DNA from: Desulfovibrio piger | GTDB taxonomy: Bacteria > Desulfobacterota > Desulfovibrionia > Desulfovibrionales > Desulfovibrionaceae | Assembly: GCF_012843875.1 (NCBI RefSeq) | Contig: NZ_JABAFY010000002.1 | Coordinates: 1 to 64,000 of the forward strand | Length of the DNA stretch: 64,000 nucleotides | Direction of reading: 5' to 3' | Part shown: positions 24,203 to 37,400 of the stretch, in pieces | Numbering within the stretch: the first letter of the stretch is position 1 | How the letters are laid out: every line of letters starts with the position of its first letter | The notes under the pieces: generated by a model | Told to the model about the DNA's origin: nothing | Seen by the model: only the letters and a program-made list of their open reading frames with translations | Database searches by the model: none | Program-made: the position numbers and the translations under genes

Positions 24203-25339
24203 TCAGGCCGTCGTACCGCCCTGCTTTTTTCGCAGCCACGCGGCCCGTGCCTGATGCAGCAAGGCCAGCTGCCCGGGGATGACATCCTGCCGCCGGAAAT
24301 GCCGCTCCACGGTCCGGCGGGCGGCAAGGGACAACTCCGCCAGCTGGTGCGGTTGCGCCAGTATGCCCGCCAGTGTGGGGACCAGATCCGCCGCCCCGCA
24401 CCAGAGGCCTCCCCCGCCCTCCTGCAACAGGGGCCAGTGCGGCGCATCGCCCGCCAGTACCGGCACCACGCCGCAGCTCATGGCTTCCAGCAGCACCGGC
24501 GCGGAAAGGCACGCTGCCGCCGGGGCCGTGATGACGGCCGCCGTGCGGAGCAGATCCCGATAGGCCTGCAGGGAGAGGCGCTCCGGGATCTCGATCCCGG
24601 TCGGCAGGGAAAGGCCAAGCTCCGCCAGTGATTCCCGCCCTGTCGCGCTTTCACACAGCAGCACCAGACGACAACCCGGGCACTGGGCCAGCAGGACTTC
24701 CGCCAGGCGCAGCATCTGCCAGACATCCGCCGCATCCCGGGCAGCGCACAGAATCCGGGTCCCGGCTTGCGGGCCGGATGCCCCGTTTGGAGTGAGGGGA
24801 GAAAAATAGTCCGTATCTACAGGATACGGCAAGCTCACGACGCCCCGCTGTTCCTGATCGCGGTTTTCCGCTTCTGCCGTCAGCCTGATGACCAGATTGC
24901 TCTGCTGCATCTGGCGGCATTGCAGCAAGTGGCGGACAAGCCCTTTACCGTCCCCGGCAAGCCCGTCGGACGGCAAGCTTTCCGCAAAGCAGGCCACAAA
25001 GGCATCAGGAAAGGCATCCCTGAGGAACAGCCCCTGCTCCAGTGCGGAAGAAAGCAGCACCATATCCGGCACAAAACCGCTTTGCCGCAGCAGACGGAAG
25101 GCCTGCAGGGCCTGTCGTCCCATCTCCACGGCCCTGTCCAGAGACGTGCCCGCCCCGTCCCCCGCAAGACGCCGGGAGCGGGAGGGGGAAAGGACCACAT
25201 GCCGCACCCCGGGCACACTGAAATCCCGTCTGCCCCGGCAGGAGGCAAAAAGGATCTCATGCCCCGGCTGCGCGGCAAAAGCTGCCAGCAACGGGCCCAG
25301 ATCCCCCGGGAAGGTGTGGTTGACGAACAGGATGCGCAT
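24203..25339 (-). CDS. GT-B fold glycosyltransferase (family 1/4-like)
   Basis: A 378-residue glycosyltransferase. The N-terminus ILFVNHTFPGDLGPLLAAF and the C-terminal donor-binding region LLEAMSCGVVPVLAGDAPHW are typical of nucleotide-sugar GT-B enzymes. No signal peptide or membrane span is seen, so it acts in the cytoplasm. GGGAG just upstream supports ATG 25339. It follows the giant adhesin gene in the same direction by 66 bp, with only a short terminator between, so partial readthrough is likely. This suggests a role in modifying the adhesin or a linked surface polymer, which is inference from position alone. Confidence 0.82.
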   Translation of the reverse strand: MRILFVNHTFPGDLGPLLAAFAAQPGHEILFASCRGRRDFSVPGVRHVVLSPSRSRRLAGDGAGTSLDRAVEMGRQALQAFRLLRQSGFVPDMVLLSSALEQGLFLRDAFPDAFVACFAESLPSDGLAGDGKGLVRHLLQCRQMQQSNLVIRLTAEAENRDQEQRGVVSLPYPVDTDYFSPLTPNGASGPQAGTRILCAARDAADVWQMLRLAEVLLAQCPGCRLVLLCESATGRESLAELGLSLPTGIEIPERLSLQAYRDLLRTAAVITAPAAACLSAPVLLEAMSCGVVPVLAGDAPHWPLLQEGGGGLWCGAADLVPTLAGILAQPHQLAELSLAARRTVERHFRRQDVIPGQLALLHQARAAWLRKKQGGTTA

Positions 25340-25360
25340 GGAAGCTCCCGCGGATGCTGC

Positions 25361-25393
25361 CAAAAGGCGGGACGGCCTTCAGACCGCCCCGCC
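25361..25393 (-). terminator. Terminator after the giant adhesin gene
   Basis: GGCGGG-CGG (25366-25375) pairs with CCG-CCCGCC (25384-25393); read on the minus strand the stem is followed by TTTTG. The short T-run may permit readthrough into the glycosyltransferase. Confidence 0.6.
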
Positions 25394-25405
25394 GTGTATG
25401 CAAGG

Positions 25406-28400
25406 TTAACCGTTGCTGTGTTCCAGGGTAAAGACCTGCTGCTGTACGGCCTCGCTGGCCGGATCGCCGGTCTCCACCGGTGTCAGACTGGTTTCCAGCG
25501 TCAGGCCGCCATCGGCTTCGGCCCCGCCGTTGAAATCATAGCTGCCATCATCCTGCTTCGTCCAGCGGTCATCCAGCTGGAGTGTCTCTTCTCCGGCCTC
25601 GTTGACCCCCAGCGTGATGCCGTACCTGTCGGCCAGATCATTGATGCTGGTCAGGCTCAGGGCATCCTCGCCCTTCAGCAGCACCTCGATGCCGCTGACG
25701 AGAGGCTTGTCGCTGCTGGTATTGCTCAGCAGCCCGTCCAGCGTCAGGCTCGTATCGTCAGAGACCATGAAGTCGATGCCGCTGCCGCCGCTGACCAGAT
25801 AATCCTGCTGGTCGTAGACGATGATGTCGTTTCCGGCACCGCCGAAGATGGCATCACTGCCCTCGCCGCCGCGCAGGTAGTCGTTCCCGTCCGTGCCGAA
25901 AAGGCCTTCCACACCTTCGGGCAGGAGCAGCCCACCGTCCCCGGCATCCTCTCCGCTGAAGGCGGGAGGCGTCGCAGCCGTAGCAGGATCGGCATCCTCT
26001 GCCGGGAGCATATCCTCGGTCGTTTCGAACCGCAGCATCTCCACGGACTCCGGCATTTCATCCGCGTTTTCCAGCCCGGCGAACAGCAGGGGCTCCGCAA
26101 GCAGGTCATCGGCAAGCGGCGTCTCCGATACCGGCACATCCGCATCCGGCAGATCCGTCATTTCCTCCTGCAGCACGGTCTCGTCCTGCGGCAGCGGGAC
26201 CTCTTCCGCCACAAGAGCTTCGGGGCCGTTCTCCTGTGCCGGGACAGTGTCCTGAAGGAATGTCTCCGGATCGGCCGATTCCGGCGTGATGCCGGCAACG
26301 AAGGAGGCCGCCGCCGTCAAAAGACCGGCTTCTTCCGCAGCCAGGCGCTGGCGTTGGCCATAGGCCTTCAGGCTTGCCTGATCCCCGTCATCCGGCACGA
26401 TGACGGTCTCGCCCTCCGTTGGGCCCTCACCTTCACCGCCCTCCGTCGGGGCCGTGCTGGTGACCGGCAGACTGACCGTCTGTTCCACCTTCCCGTGACC
26501 GTCATCCACGAACACGGTGATTTCAACCGTGCTCTCCTTACCGGGGGCCAGGTCATCGGTCCGCTCCGGCAGCACCTCATAGCGCAGCGTACCGTCGGTG
26601 TAGGTGTAGCTGACGTCATCGACCGTCACAGGCTCCTCGCCCGCCGCGATAATGACGGGAGTGCCCTCAGCATCCTTGATGTACACGGTCAGGCTGTCGT
26701 CGGGATCGCTGTCCGTGATGGCCACGGTGCCGGTGTTGCTCCCACCATCTACAGGCGCACCAATGACAGGAGCCTGATTGGTACTCTCGATGGTGACGCT
26801 GCCCTTGACCGTATTGCTGTCTTCCGTATCGTCGTGGATCTTCAGGTCGAAATCCAGCGAGACGGACGAGTCACGATCCAGCGAGTTGCTGTACTCCGTA
26901 TCAGGCGTGAAGGTATAGGTCAGCGTGTGTTCCGTACCGGCACCGTCTCCCTCGGTATAGGCCAGTTTCAGGGTACCGATCTTCTGGCCGCTCTCGTTGT
27001 AGACGTCCAGCGTCGTCGCGCCGTCCGTCAGGCCTTCCACGTTGTCCACCTTCAGGGAGTCGCCTTCCTTGCCGGATTCGCTGGCATACAGCCCCTCAAA
27101 GGTCACGCTGTGCGTATCCCGGACGTCCGCATCCGAGAACACCAGAGTACCCGTGTTGCTGCCACTTGACGGTTCTTCCGTGATGGCCGGTGCATCGTTC
27201 TCGTTGGTGACGGTGAACTGCAAGTCTCCGGTCGTGTCCTCCCTACCGTTCTTGTCCGACACCGTGATGCCGAAGTCGAGCTTGTTTTCGCCCACGGGCA
27301 AGCTGTTCAGGTAATTTTTATCAGGATCGAAGGCGTACGTGAACGTACCGGTTCCGTCTTCTTCCTTGCTGTAGGTCAGGATCAGCTCGCCGACCTTCTG
27401 GCCATCCTGATAGACGGTAATGGGCTCTTCCGGCAGGCTGTCCAGATCCACCGTCAGAGGAGTACCGTCCTCATCCACAGACAGCCCCTCAAAGCTCACG
27501 CTGTGCGTATCCTTGACGTCGGCGTCCGTGAACACCAGCGTGCCCGTGTTGCCTGCCGCCGGGTCCTGTGACAGATCCTCGTCGATGACAGGCGCGTCGT
27601 TATCGTTGGTGACGGTGAACTGCAAATTCCCGTCGGTCGTGTCCGTGTCGCCGCTCTTGTCCGACACCGTGATGGTGAAGTCGATCGTACTGTCACCCAC
27701 GGGCAGGTTGTTTTCAAAGTTTTCGGTCGAAAGCGTGTAGGTCAGTTCGCCGTCCTCATAGCGCAGGGTCAGCGTGCCGATCTGCAGGCCGTCCTTGTAG
27801 ACGTCAACAACCTTGTCTTCCGTCAGGCCTTCCACGCTCTCCACCGCCAGGGCATTACCGCCCGCATCCTGCAGCCCGGTGAAGGTCACGCTGTGCTGGG
27901 TATCCAGTTCGTCGGCGTCCGAGAACTTCAGTTTGCCACTGTTGTTATTTCCCGCTGCTGACGGATCCGTCGCCTCCATGATGACCGGCGCGTCGTTCTC
28001 GTTGGTGACGGTGAACTGCAAGTCCCCGGTCGTGACCGTGCCGCCGTTATTGTCCGACACCGTGATGCCGAAGCTGATGTCCTCCGGTTTACCGACCTCC
28101 AAGCCGTTCACGTAGTCCGGGGCAGGCTTGAACTCGTACTTGAGCTGATCCTCTGCGCCTCCACCCTTGCTGTAAGTCAGAGTCAGCTCGCCGATCTTTT
28201 CACCTGCCGCGTTAAAGACATCCAGCGTCTTTGTGCCATCCGGCGTATCCTTCAGCGTCTCCAGATCCACCTTCAGAAGACCGCCGCCCTCAGCGCCCGC
28301 ACCTTCCTCACTGCCATACAGCCCGGTGAAGGTCACGTCGTGGGTATCCGTGGTATCCACGTCCGTGATGGTCACGGTCCCGGCCAGGGCACCGGAAGGC

Positions 28401-31400
28401 TGCGAGACCGCGATCTCGGGGGCATCATTGCTGCCCTTGATGGTGACGGTGATGGTTTCGGTGATCTTGTTGCCGGTACTGTCGGCAATGGTGATCTTGC
28501 CGAAGCTCTCGGTCACGGTCTCACCATCCGCCAGATAGTTCATGTCCTCTGTCAGCTCATACCTGTACTTGCCGGTCTTGGGATCAAGGTACAGGGTACC
28601 GTACTTTCCTGTGACCATCTGCCAGACCTGGCCGTCGATGGTCACAGGCTGGGCGCCTTGTGCCGCATAATGCAGAGGATCGTCATGAGTCCCGTCCGGG
28701 CCGCGATCCCAGCCGTCGGCCTGAATTTTGCCCTCACTCTCGGAGCCCGGCTCTTCCGCCACATCGATCGCCAGGCTCCCCTCGTCGGTTATCTCCGGCA
28801 CGCTGTCGCTGCCCTTGATGTGGACCGTGAGTTCCTTTTCGGTGACGCCGCCGTGGCCGTCATCCACCACCACGGTGACCTTGGCATCAACCACATCCGT
28901 AGGACGCAGGTTCTTTACCGCGTCGAGAGTATTATTCAGCTTGAAACGGTAGGCACCGGTTTCTTTGTTGATATAGAAGGTGCCGTAGTCGGTCTCGTAG
29001 GCATATTCGCCCGTTTCTTCCGAAAGCGTCCCCTCCTTCAGGCCATAGCTCAGCGTATCGTCCTTATCCACATCCGTGGCCGAGGCGTTGCCCGTGACAG
29101 GCGCGTCCGTACCTTCCTTGATGGTCAGCACCGGCTTGTCCAGCGACAGCACAGGAGCGTCGTTGGTACCGTTGATGGTGACGGTAATGGTCTTTGCCAC
29201 TTCCGCACCATCCTGGTCCTTGACGAAGATGGTGAAGGTCTCCGTTAACGGCTCCTCATCGTCTCCTCCTCCCAGCTGCTGTACCTCCTTCAACTGGTTG
29301 TTGAGCTGATAGCTGTAGGTACCGTCCGCATTGATGAAGAGGGTACCGTACTGTCCGGCAGCCATATTGCTAGCGTTGCTGCTTGCTGCGCCCCCACCGG
29401 CAGCCACGGAATAACTCAGATTGCCTTCATTTACGCGGTCGTCCGAAACGCCGAGCTTGTCCCCGACCGTGATGGCGGTATCTTCCGTGGCCTCAAGCGT
29501 GAGCTCACCGCCACTGATCACAGGGGCTTCGTTGGTACCCGTGATGGTGATGTGGAGATTTTCCTTCGTGCTGCTGTTGGGAGCATCACTGCCGTCGTCC
29601 ACAGTAATGGTCAGGTTAAAGTTCGCATTCTCTCCGGCCAGCAGCTTTTCAGCTTCGGCATTGGGCTTGAAGGAGTAGCTGCCGTCCTTGTTCAGCATGA
29701 ACTCGCCCCAGTCGGTACCATCCTTGATGAGCGTATAGGTGCCGGGGGCACCCTGTGCCTGACCACCCGTGGGAGTCAGGGTGATGCCTGATCCCTCCAC
29801 GGCCGAGACCGCATAGAAAAGGGTCTGCCCGCTGCCTTCCCCGGCTTCCTGGCTGCCCACATCGCCGGCATCGGGGTCCGTGGTCGTGACCCTGCCGGTC
29901 ACGATCCCGCCCGTATCTTCGATGCTCAGATGCCCGACCGACTCGATGACCGGCTGGTCATTGATGCCTGTGATGGTCACATGGATGGGGACCGGGTTCG
30001 TGCCCACCGAAACATAGAAGGTCTTCTCGATGCTATCGCCTTTGTCCAGGCTCTGGACGATATCGCTGCTGTTGTTGAGCACGAAACGGTAGCCCCACTG
30101 GCCATCGTCGCCCTTTTCCAGGATCAGCGAGCCGTATTCGGTCTGGACCACATGGGTCATGTCGCCGTCCACGATGCCGGACTGCCCCTTGTTGTCCACC
30201 AGCCAGATGTCATCGGCATCGACCTTCACGGGCTTGCCATCGCTATCCTTCAGCTCCGTGAAGCCACTTGCCACGGACGGCGGCAGGATGACCTCGTGGC
30301 TGCCACCGTCTTCTGTGACATCCGTCGAATCTCCCGGTTTCTGGAGCTGGAGCTCTATCGAGCCGGGGCCCGTGCCGCCTTCCACCTTAGTCACATCAAA
30401 GACGATCTCCTTCGTGCCGGTCGCGCCATACGGGTCCGTCACCGTGATGGTGAAGGATTCGTTGCCCTGCTTCCCGATCGGAAGCTTTTTGTATTCCTCA
30501 CTGAACGGGTCCACCACATAGGTGTACTCGCCGGTCTCGGCATCGATGGTCAGGTAGCCGAATTTTCCCTTGATGGTCTGCAGACCGTCCTGGGCCGCAG
30601 TAGCCGAATCAGCATCATCCACGCTGTAGCGCAGATCCCCCTCGACATCGTCCACGTCATGACCGACGGCCGTGCCCTTCACAGGGTTCCAGTCCTTGAC
30701 CTCGACAGGATCTTCTTCCGAAACGATCTGCCCGTCAGGCCCCTTCAGCTCCAGCGTCGGCGCATCGTTCATCCCGTTAATGGTGACGGTGATGCCACCT
30801 GTGACGCTCTGTCCGCCGGAATTTCCCATGACCGTAAAGTTCTCCTTCACGGACGTATGGGCGCCGTCCTCGTTCAGAGACTGCAGCTCGTTACGGCCTT
30901 CTTCGGTCAGCTGATAGGTGTAGGACAGGCTGCCGTCTTCATTGCGTGTGACGGTCAGGGTCCCGTACCCACCCTCGATCTTCCAAGGACCGTCGCCTGT
31001 TGTCAGGTCAACAGACTCCCCGCCCGGGGAAACGATGCTCGTGATATGCTGTTCCTCCCCGGCATCAGGGTCCGTGATCGTGACCGGCTGGATGTTGACG
31101 GAGATTCCGGTATCCTCCGTGATGGACGCTGCGCTGCCGGAGATACGGGGAACATCATCCTTCCCCGTGATCTCGAAGGTCAGTTCCTTTTCTTCCGAGA
31201 TGGCATTGTATTCATCAAGCACCACCACGGTGAACGAGGCTTCACCGATATCGCCCGCCCCCAGATGCTGCGCGGCCTTGTTGTTGAAGACAAAGGTGTA
31301 TTCACCGGTCTTCTCGTTCAGCTTCAGATAGCCGTATTCGCCGCCATCAGGGGATTCGGCGGATTGCGCGCCCACGTAGCGCACGGAGCCATCTTCACCC

Positions 31401-34400
31401 GTGACCTTGATCAGGTACTTGAGGACGCTTCCCTCGTCTGCCGCACTGCCGTCAGGGCTGTCCACGTCCGTAGCGCCTATCTGGCCCGTGACGGTCTTGA
31501 TGCCACCGTCCTCCACGATGCCTGTGACTGTGAAACCGTCATCTGAGACTTCCAGCCCTGTCTGCCCCTCATCCAGCGTGACGCCCGTCACTTTCGGGGC
31601 ATCGTTGCTGCCCTTGACGGCGACCTTCAGCGGCTGGTCTGCCCCCTGAGCATCGCCCTTTCCTGTCCCCTGGGCATGGATGGAGAAATCGTCATACCGG
31701 ATCTCTCCCTGCTTCAGGGCATTGGTCGCGTCACTGTTGTTGCTCAGCTGGTAGAAATACTGACCGGTCGCCGTGTTGAGGTAGAGCGTGCCGTACTGTC
31801 CATGCATGATCTGGATATCAGCATCATCGCCCCAGGGTTCACCCGGGAACTGCTGGCTGATGGCATCCTGGATCTTGGGCCCTAGACTACTAAAGTCAGA
31901 GAGTTCGGATTCCTGCCCACTCTCCGTCTTGTTGATGGAGAATTCTACCTTATGCGGCGTACCGTCCGCATCCGTGTCATATTCCTTGGCTTCCAGCTTG
32001 CCAGACGCGACAGGACTCCCGTCCTCGGATTGGTTCTCCGTCCCGGGATGCATGTCGGGCACGACGCCAGCTTCCACCACAGAGACCACGGCCGCCGCGT
32101 CACCGGTGAAGACCGTGGCCGTGTCCTTGCCGGTGATGGTGACGGTGATATCCTTCACGTCCCAGGCGCCCTTGTCGTCACGCACGGCCACATGGAAGGT
32201 CAGCTCTTTTTCCTCTCCTTCCGGCAGGCTGATGACCGCTTCGCTTTCCGCATCCAGATAGAAGGTATACTTGCCGGTGGCGGGATCGATCTTGAGGGTG
32301 CCGAACTCATTGCTGAGCGACGTCGTCATGTAGACGCTTTCGGGATCAGCCCCGTTCAGGCTCCCAAAATCAGGATCCGACAGCAGGCCGTAGGTGAGCT
32401 TGTGCCCCGCGTCGGTATCTTCGGCGCTGACCTGCCCGGCAACAGAAACCATGCCCTCATCCAGGCCCAGGTCCGAGGCGTCCTTGATCTCCGGCGCATC
32501 ATTGGTACCGTGGATGGAAAACTTCTGCGAAGCCGACGTCTGCGCCGTGGAGCCATGCTCGTCACGGACATTGAAGTAGACCGTAAAGTCGAACTTCACA
32601 TCCTCGCCATACGGCGCCAGTGCCGCCCGGGCTTCATCCGTATCCAGCCGGCTCAAGGAATACTTTCCCGTCGCAGGATCGAGCGTCAGTTCGGCTACGG
32701 CCACCCCGTTGAGGGAAAGGGTCACCGTAGTTCTGCCATCCCCCACCGTGGCCGTCAGTGCCGGATTGCTTATCCCGCCCACCTTGTCCACGAAATAGGA
32801 GAAAGTCGTATCCCCGGCATCGACATCGCTGGCCGTAAGCTGCCCTTCCACGGGCCTGGACTTATAGGGCACATTTTCTTCGGGATTGAGCTCCGTCTTG
32901 TCTGGCGTCGCGACCGCGATCCCGTTTTCCTCGCGGCCCACACCGTCAGCATAGACGTCCTCGGGCGCCCGTCCCGTGACCTTGATGGTCGGACGGTCGT
33001 TGGTACCGTGGATATTGATGGTGGCCGTATGTTCACCCTCGGAAAGGTTGCCGTTCTGGTCCTTGACCTTGAGCGGGATATTGATGCTCAGATCCATGTC
33101 CTGCGGCAGACCGTTCAGCCCCGACGGGGTCGGTACGAAAGTATAGGTCAGGTCGCTATCCGTCCCGTTCTGTTCCAGCCTGAGCGTGCCCAGCATGATG
33201 GACTTGCCTTCATTGACTCCGGGGATGATGGCCGTCAGCGTGTAGATGCCATTGGCACCGGCGACGATGCTGTATATGGCGCCCTCCACGGGCATCCCAC
33301 CATCCGTTACTGTCAGTGAAGCATTGGCAGGCAGGCCGCTGCCGGCAATGACCAGGCTGTGCCTATCATTGGCATCCTGCTTCTCGAAGGAGACCGTCAC
33401 GGTCTGGGAACCGGTAGGACCGCCTGTGAAATTATCGTCCGGCCTGTGCGCCCCCGACTGGTCACCCCAGACGCCCATTTCGTATACATCCAGCACAGAT
33501 TCCGTATCGTCCGAGAGCACAGGCTTGTCGTCCGTGCCTTCGATGGTGATGGTGATGGTCTTTTCCGACCAGGCCCCCCTGTCGTCCACGACGCGGACCA
33601 CAAAGGTCTCGGTCACGCTCTCGCCCTTGCCCAGTGCCGTGACGTCATCATCGCCCTTGTGGAGCTCATAGGTATAGTTCCCGTACTGGTCCAGGGTCAG
33701 GGTCCCGTACTCCGTGGTGGCAACGTACCCGCCGTCACCACTCCGGGAGACCTCCACAGGGCCGGTCCTCGGATCATGGCCGCTGGAGTCCTTCCACACC
33801 GAGGAGGAGGTCAGCGCCGGATCATAGCCCGTACCCTGCAAGGAGAACTGCAATCCGTGGTTGTCTCCGTCCGTGGTTTCCTGCCCCGCGCCGTTTTCCC
33901 GGTCGTCATCCGAGGCCTGCACACGGCCGGAGAGCCTGACCACGGCATCGGCCGCACTATCGGCCGTGCCGTAGGCATGCAGGCGGTCGTCCGCCACCGC
34001 TATTTCCTTGCCGGAGGCATCGAAGAACTTTTTGCCGTCAAGGACGTCCAGCGTCGGCCGGTCATTGGTGCCGGTCACCGTGACCGTCACTTCCTTGCTG
34101 GCCCAGGCGCCATGCTCGTCCCTGACGAAGATGGTGAAGGTCTCCGTCAGCGTCTCGCCTTCATTGAGGTAGTCGAGCCTGTCGTACTGCGTCCCGTCAC
34201 CGGCCGTAAAATCGCTGCTCTCGTCCAGCGTGTAGGAATAGCTGCCGTCCGCTCCGATGGTCAGGCTGCCGTACTGCCCCCGGACGGAGACATCGCCGCC
34301 GTCAGTGGTGAAGTCGACGCCATCAGGGGATTCGGCCTTGCCGGCCTCCACACCGTAGACGAGTTCCGCGCCGTGGTCGGCATCCTTGCCCGTGGCCTTG

Positions 34401-37400
34401 TCGCTGTCCGTGAGCGCACCGTCATACCTGCCGATCTCGTCAGCAGCCGTCCCGTCCTTGCTGGGCGCGTCAACGAGCTCGTCATCCGGCCCATCGACCA
34501 CGGCACCGTCATCATGACGGCCCACGCCGCTTTCCGTGACGTGCAGCGCGCCGCCATCAGAACCGTCACCCAGCTCCAGACGGGGCTTGTCGTTGGTCCC
34601 GTGGATGGTGATGGTGATGTCGGTGGAAACTTCCTTGCCGAAGGTATCCTTGACCGTGACGGTAAAGGTCTCGGTCAGCACCTCGCCCTGGGCCAGCTTG
34701 TTGACGGCATTGCCGTCCGCATCAAAAGCGCCGGACTTGAGCTTATAGGTATAGGTACCGTCTGCATGGAAGGTCAGCGTACCGTAGCCGGATTCATAGA
34801 CGGTATCGCCGTTCGGCGAAGTGGAGACCAGCTTGGGCGCCTCCGGCTGGGTCACGGCAGGCGTACCGCCCGTTTTCAGCTGGGCATCCGCGGCATCCAC
34901 ACGGAAGGAGAGATTCCCCTGGTCGCCAAGGTCAATGTCCGTGGCATCGACCCGGCCAGAAAGGCTCTCTGTCTGGTGATGGCCGGGGATGACATTGCCC
35001 TGCCCGTCGACGACATCCCCCGCCTCTGTCGGCGTATTGCCGTCACTGCCGTCATGGTAGACGCCTTCTTCCTTGAAGACGAGATCATCCTTGTCCGTGA
35101 TGACAGGGAACGCGCTCGAGCCTTCCACCTTGATGACGATCTCCCTGGTGTCGTAAGCACCATGCTCATCCACCACGGTGATCTCAAAGGTCTCGAAATG
35201 GGGGTGCTCGGGATCGAGCTGCTGGACGAGCTCGCTCCCGCTGTTGACCACATAGGTCCAGCTGCCGTCAGGATTGACGGTCAGAGTACCGTAGTCGGTC
35301 GTGAAAATGGCCTGGGTGCCGCCTTCAGAGCCGATATGCCCCGGCTGCGGCTCATGCCCTGCGGCAGGAGAGGTCGCATGCTCCACGTCTCCATCCGTAT
35401 GAGTACCGCCGGCAATAAGAATGGTCTGGTCACTGCCCGCATCGGCATCGACGTCCCGGATATCGAACGATCCGGAAAGCTGGGGCCAGCTCGTGGCGTC
35501 ATCGGCATCAGCGGGGTCGCTCTCTATGGTCTCGAGCACCGCACCGTCCATGAGGATCTGTCCGTTGCCATCCCGGATCTCCAACGACGGCTTGTCATTG
35601 CTGCCCGTAATGGTGATGGTCACGGTCTCCAGATTCCAGGCGCCGTGCTCATCCTTCACATAGATGGTGAAGGTATCCGTGATGGTGGCCCCTTCCGGCA
35701 GGGCATTGATGGAGGAGATGTCGAAGGTCTCGCCGTCAAGGCTGGCCGTCCCCTGCACGGCTTCGCTCTCGCCCTTCAGGGTATAGGTCCAGGTGCCGTC
35801 GCTGTTCAGGACCAGATGGCCGAAGCTCCCTTCCACGGGAGCGCTGCTCTCCACGTCATCGTCCGTGGCATCCTTGCCCAGAAAGATGCCCGCGTCAGGG
35901 CTCTGCGCCCCTTCCCAGCCGCCGTCCTGGCTCTTGTCACCGGCCACGGCGCCGAACCACAGCTTGTGCCCGGCATCCACGTCCGCGCCGGTGACTTTGC
36001 CTTCCAGATGCTGCTCGTTCCTGCCGGGATCATAATGGGAGCCGTTGTACTCCCTGTTCTCCTCTTCGGTACCGGGGGCATCCACGACCGTGTCGCTGTC
36101 TATGCGGCCCACGCCGCTCTCGGTCAGCTTCAGCTCGGAATCCGCATCCAGCGTGACCTCAGGCTGGTCATTGGTGCCGGTGATGGTGAACGAGACCTCC
36201 TGCTGCTGCCAGGCGCCCTTGTCGTCCTGTACGAAGATGGTGAAGCTTTCCGAGACCGTGGCGCCTTCCGGCAGGTTGTCCAGCGTCGGCTGGCCGTCGA
36301 AGTCCCAGTCCAGGCCCTGCTTGAGCTCTTCCAGACTGGCGTAGGTCTTCCCGTTCACCGTGACGGGGAAGGTCAGCGGCGTGCCGTCGCTGTTCCCGTT
36401 CAGCGTGTAGGTATAGGAGGCCGTGCCGTTGGCCGTTTCCGTCACGACCAGCTGACCGTAATGGCCCTGGGCCGTGACGCTGGTCTGGCTGCCCGTGGTC
36501 AGCCCCAGTCCTTCAGGCGTCGTCACGCCGCTACCGTCCGCCACGGCAAAATGCAGGATGTCGCCATGATCCACGTCCGCGGCGTCGATGCTGCCCGTGA
36601 CCGAAGCGGTCCTTTCGGCAGCATTGTCGTAGGGGCTGTTCTCTTCAGGCTGCCCGGGCTTGTCGACGGGGCTGTGATCGGACGTCGTCGTATCCCGGCC
36701 CACACCGGACTCATACAAAAGGCCCTCCGGGGCGCCCACGGTCAGCGACGGCTTGTCATTGCTGCCGGTGATGGTGATGGTCACGGTCTCCAGGTTCCAG
36801 GCACCGTGCTCGTCCTTCACATAGATGGTGAAGGTATCCGTGATGGTGGCGCCTTCCGGCAGGGCATCGATGGAATCGATGTCGAAGGTCTCGCCGTCTA
36901 GGCTGGCCGTCCCCTGCACAGCTTCGCCTTCGCCCTTCAGGGTATAGATCCAGCTGCCGTCGTTGTTCAGGACCAAATGGCCGAAGTCCCCCTCCACGGG
37001 AGCGCTGCTCTCCACGTCACCGTCCGTGGCATCCTTGCCCAGAAAGATGCCCGCGTCAGGGCTCTGCGCCCCTTCCCAGCCGCCGTCCTGGCTCTTGTCA
37101 CCGGCCACGACGCCGAACCACAGCTTGTGCCCGGCATCCACGTCCGCGCCGGTGACTTTGCCTTCCAGATGCTGCTCGTTCCTGCCGGGATCATAATGGG
37201 AGCCGTTGTACTCCCTGTTCTCCTCTTCGGTACCGGGGGCATCCACGACCGTGTCGCTGTCTATGCGGCCCACGCCGCTCTCGGTCAGCTTCAGCTCGGA
37301 ATCCGCATCCAGCGTGACCTCAGGCTGGTCATTGGTGCCGGTGATGGTGAACGAGACCTCCTGCTGCTGCCAGGTGCCCTTGTCGTCCTGTACGAAGATG

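Noticed and set aside
33359-36901. An 1180-codon open frame on the plus strand inside the adhesin gene
   Set aside because: It is antisense to the adhesin, shares its repeats, lacks a ribosome site and its composition follows from complementary GC-rich repeat codons.
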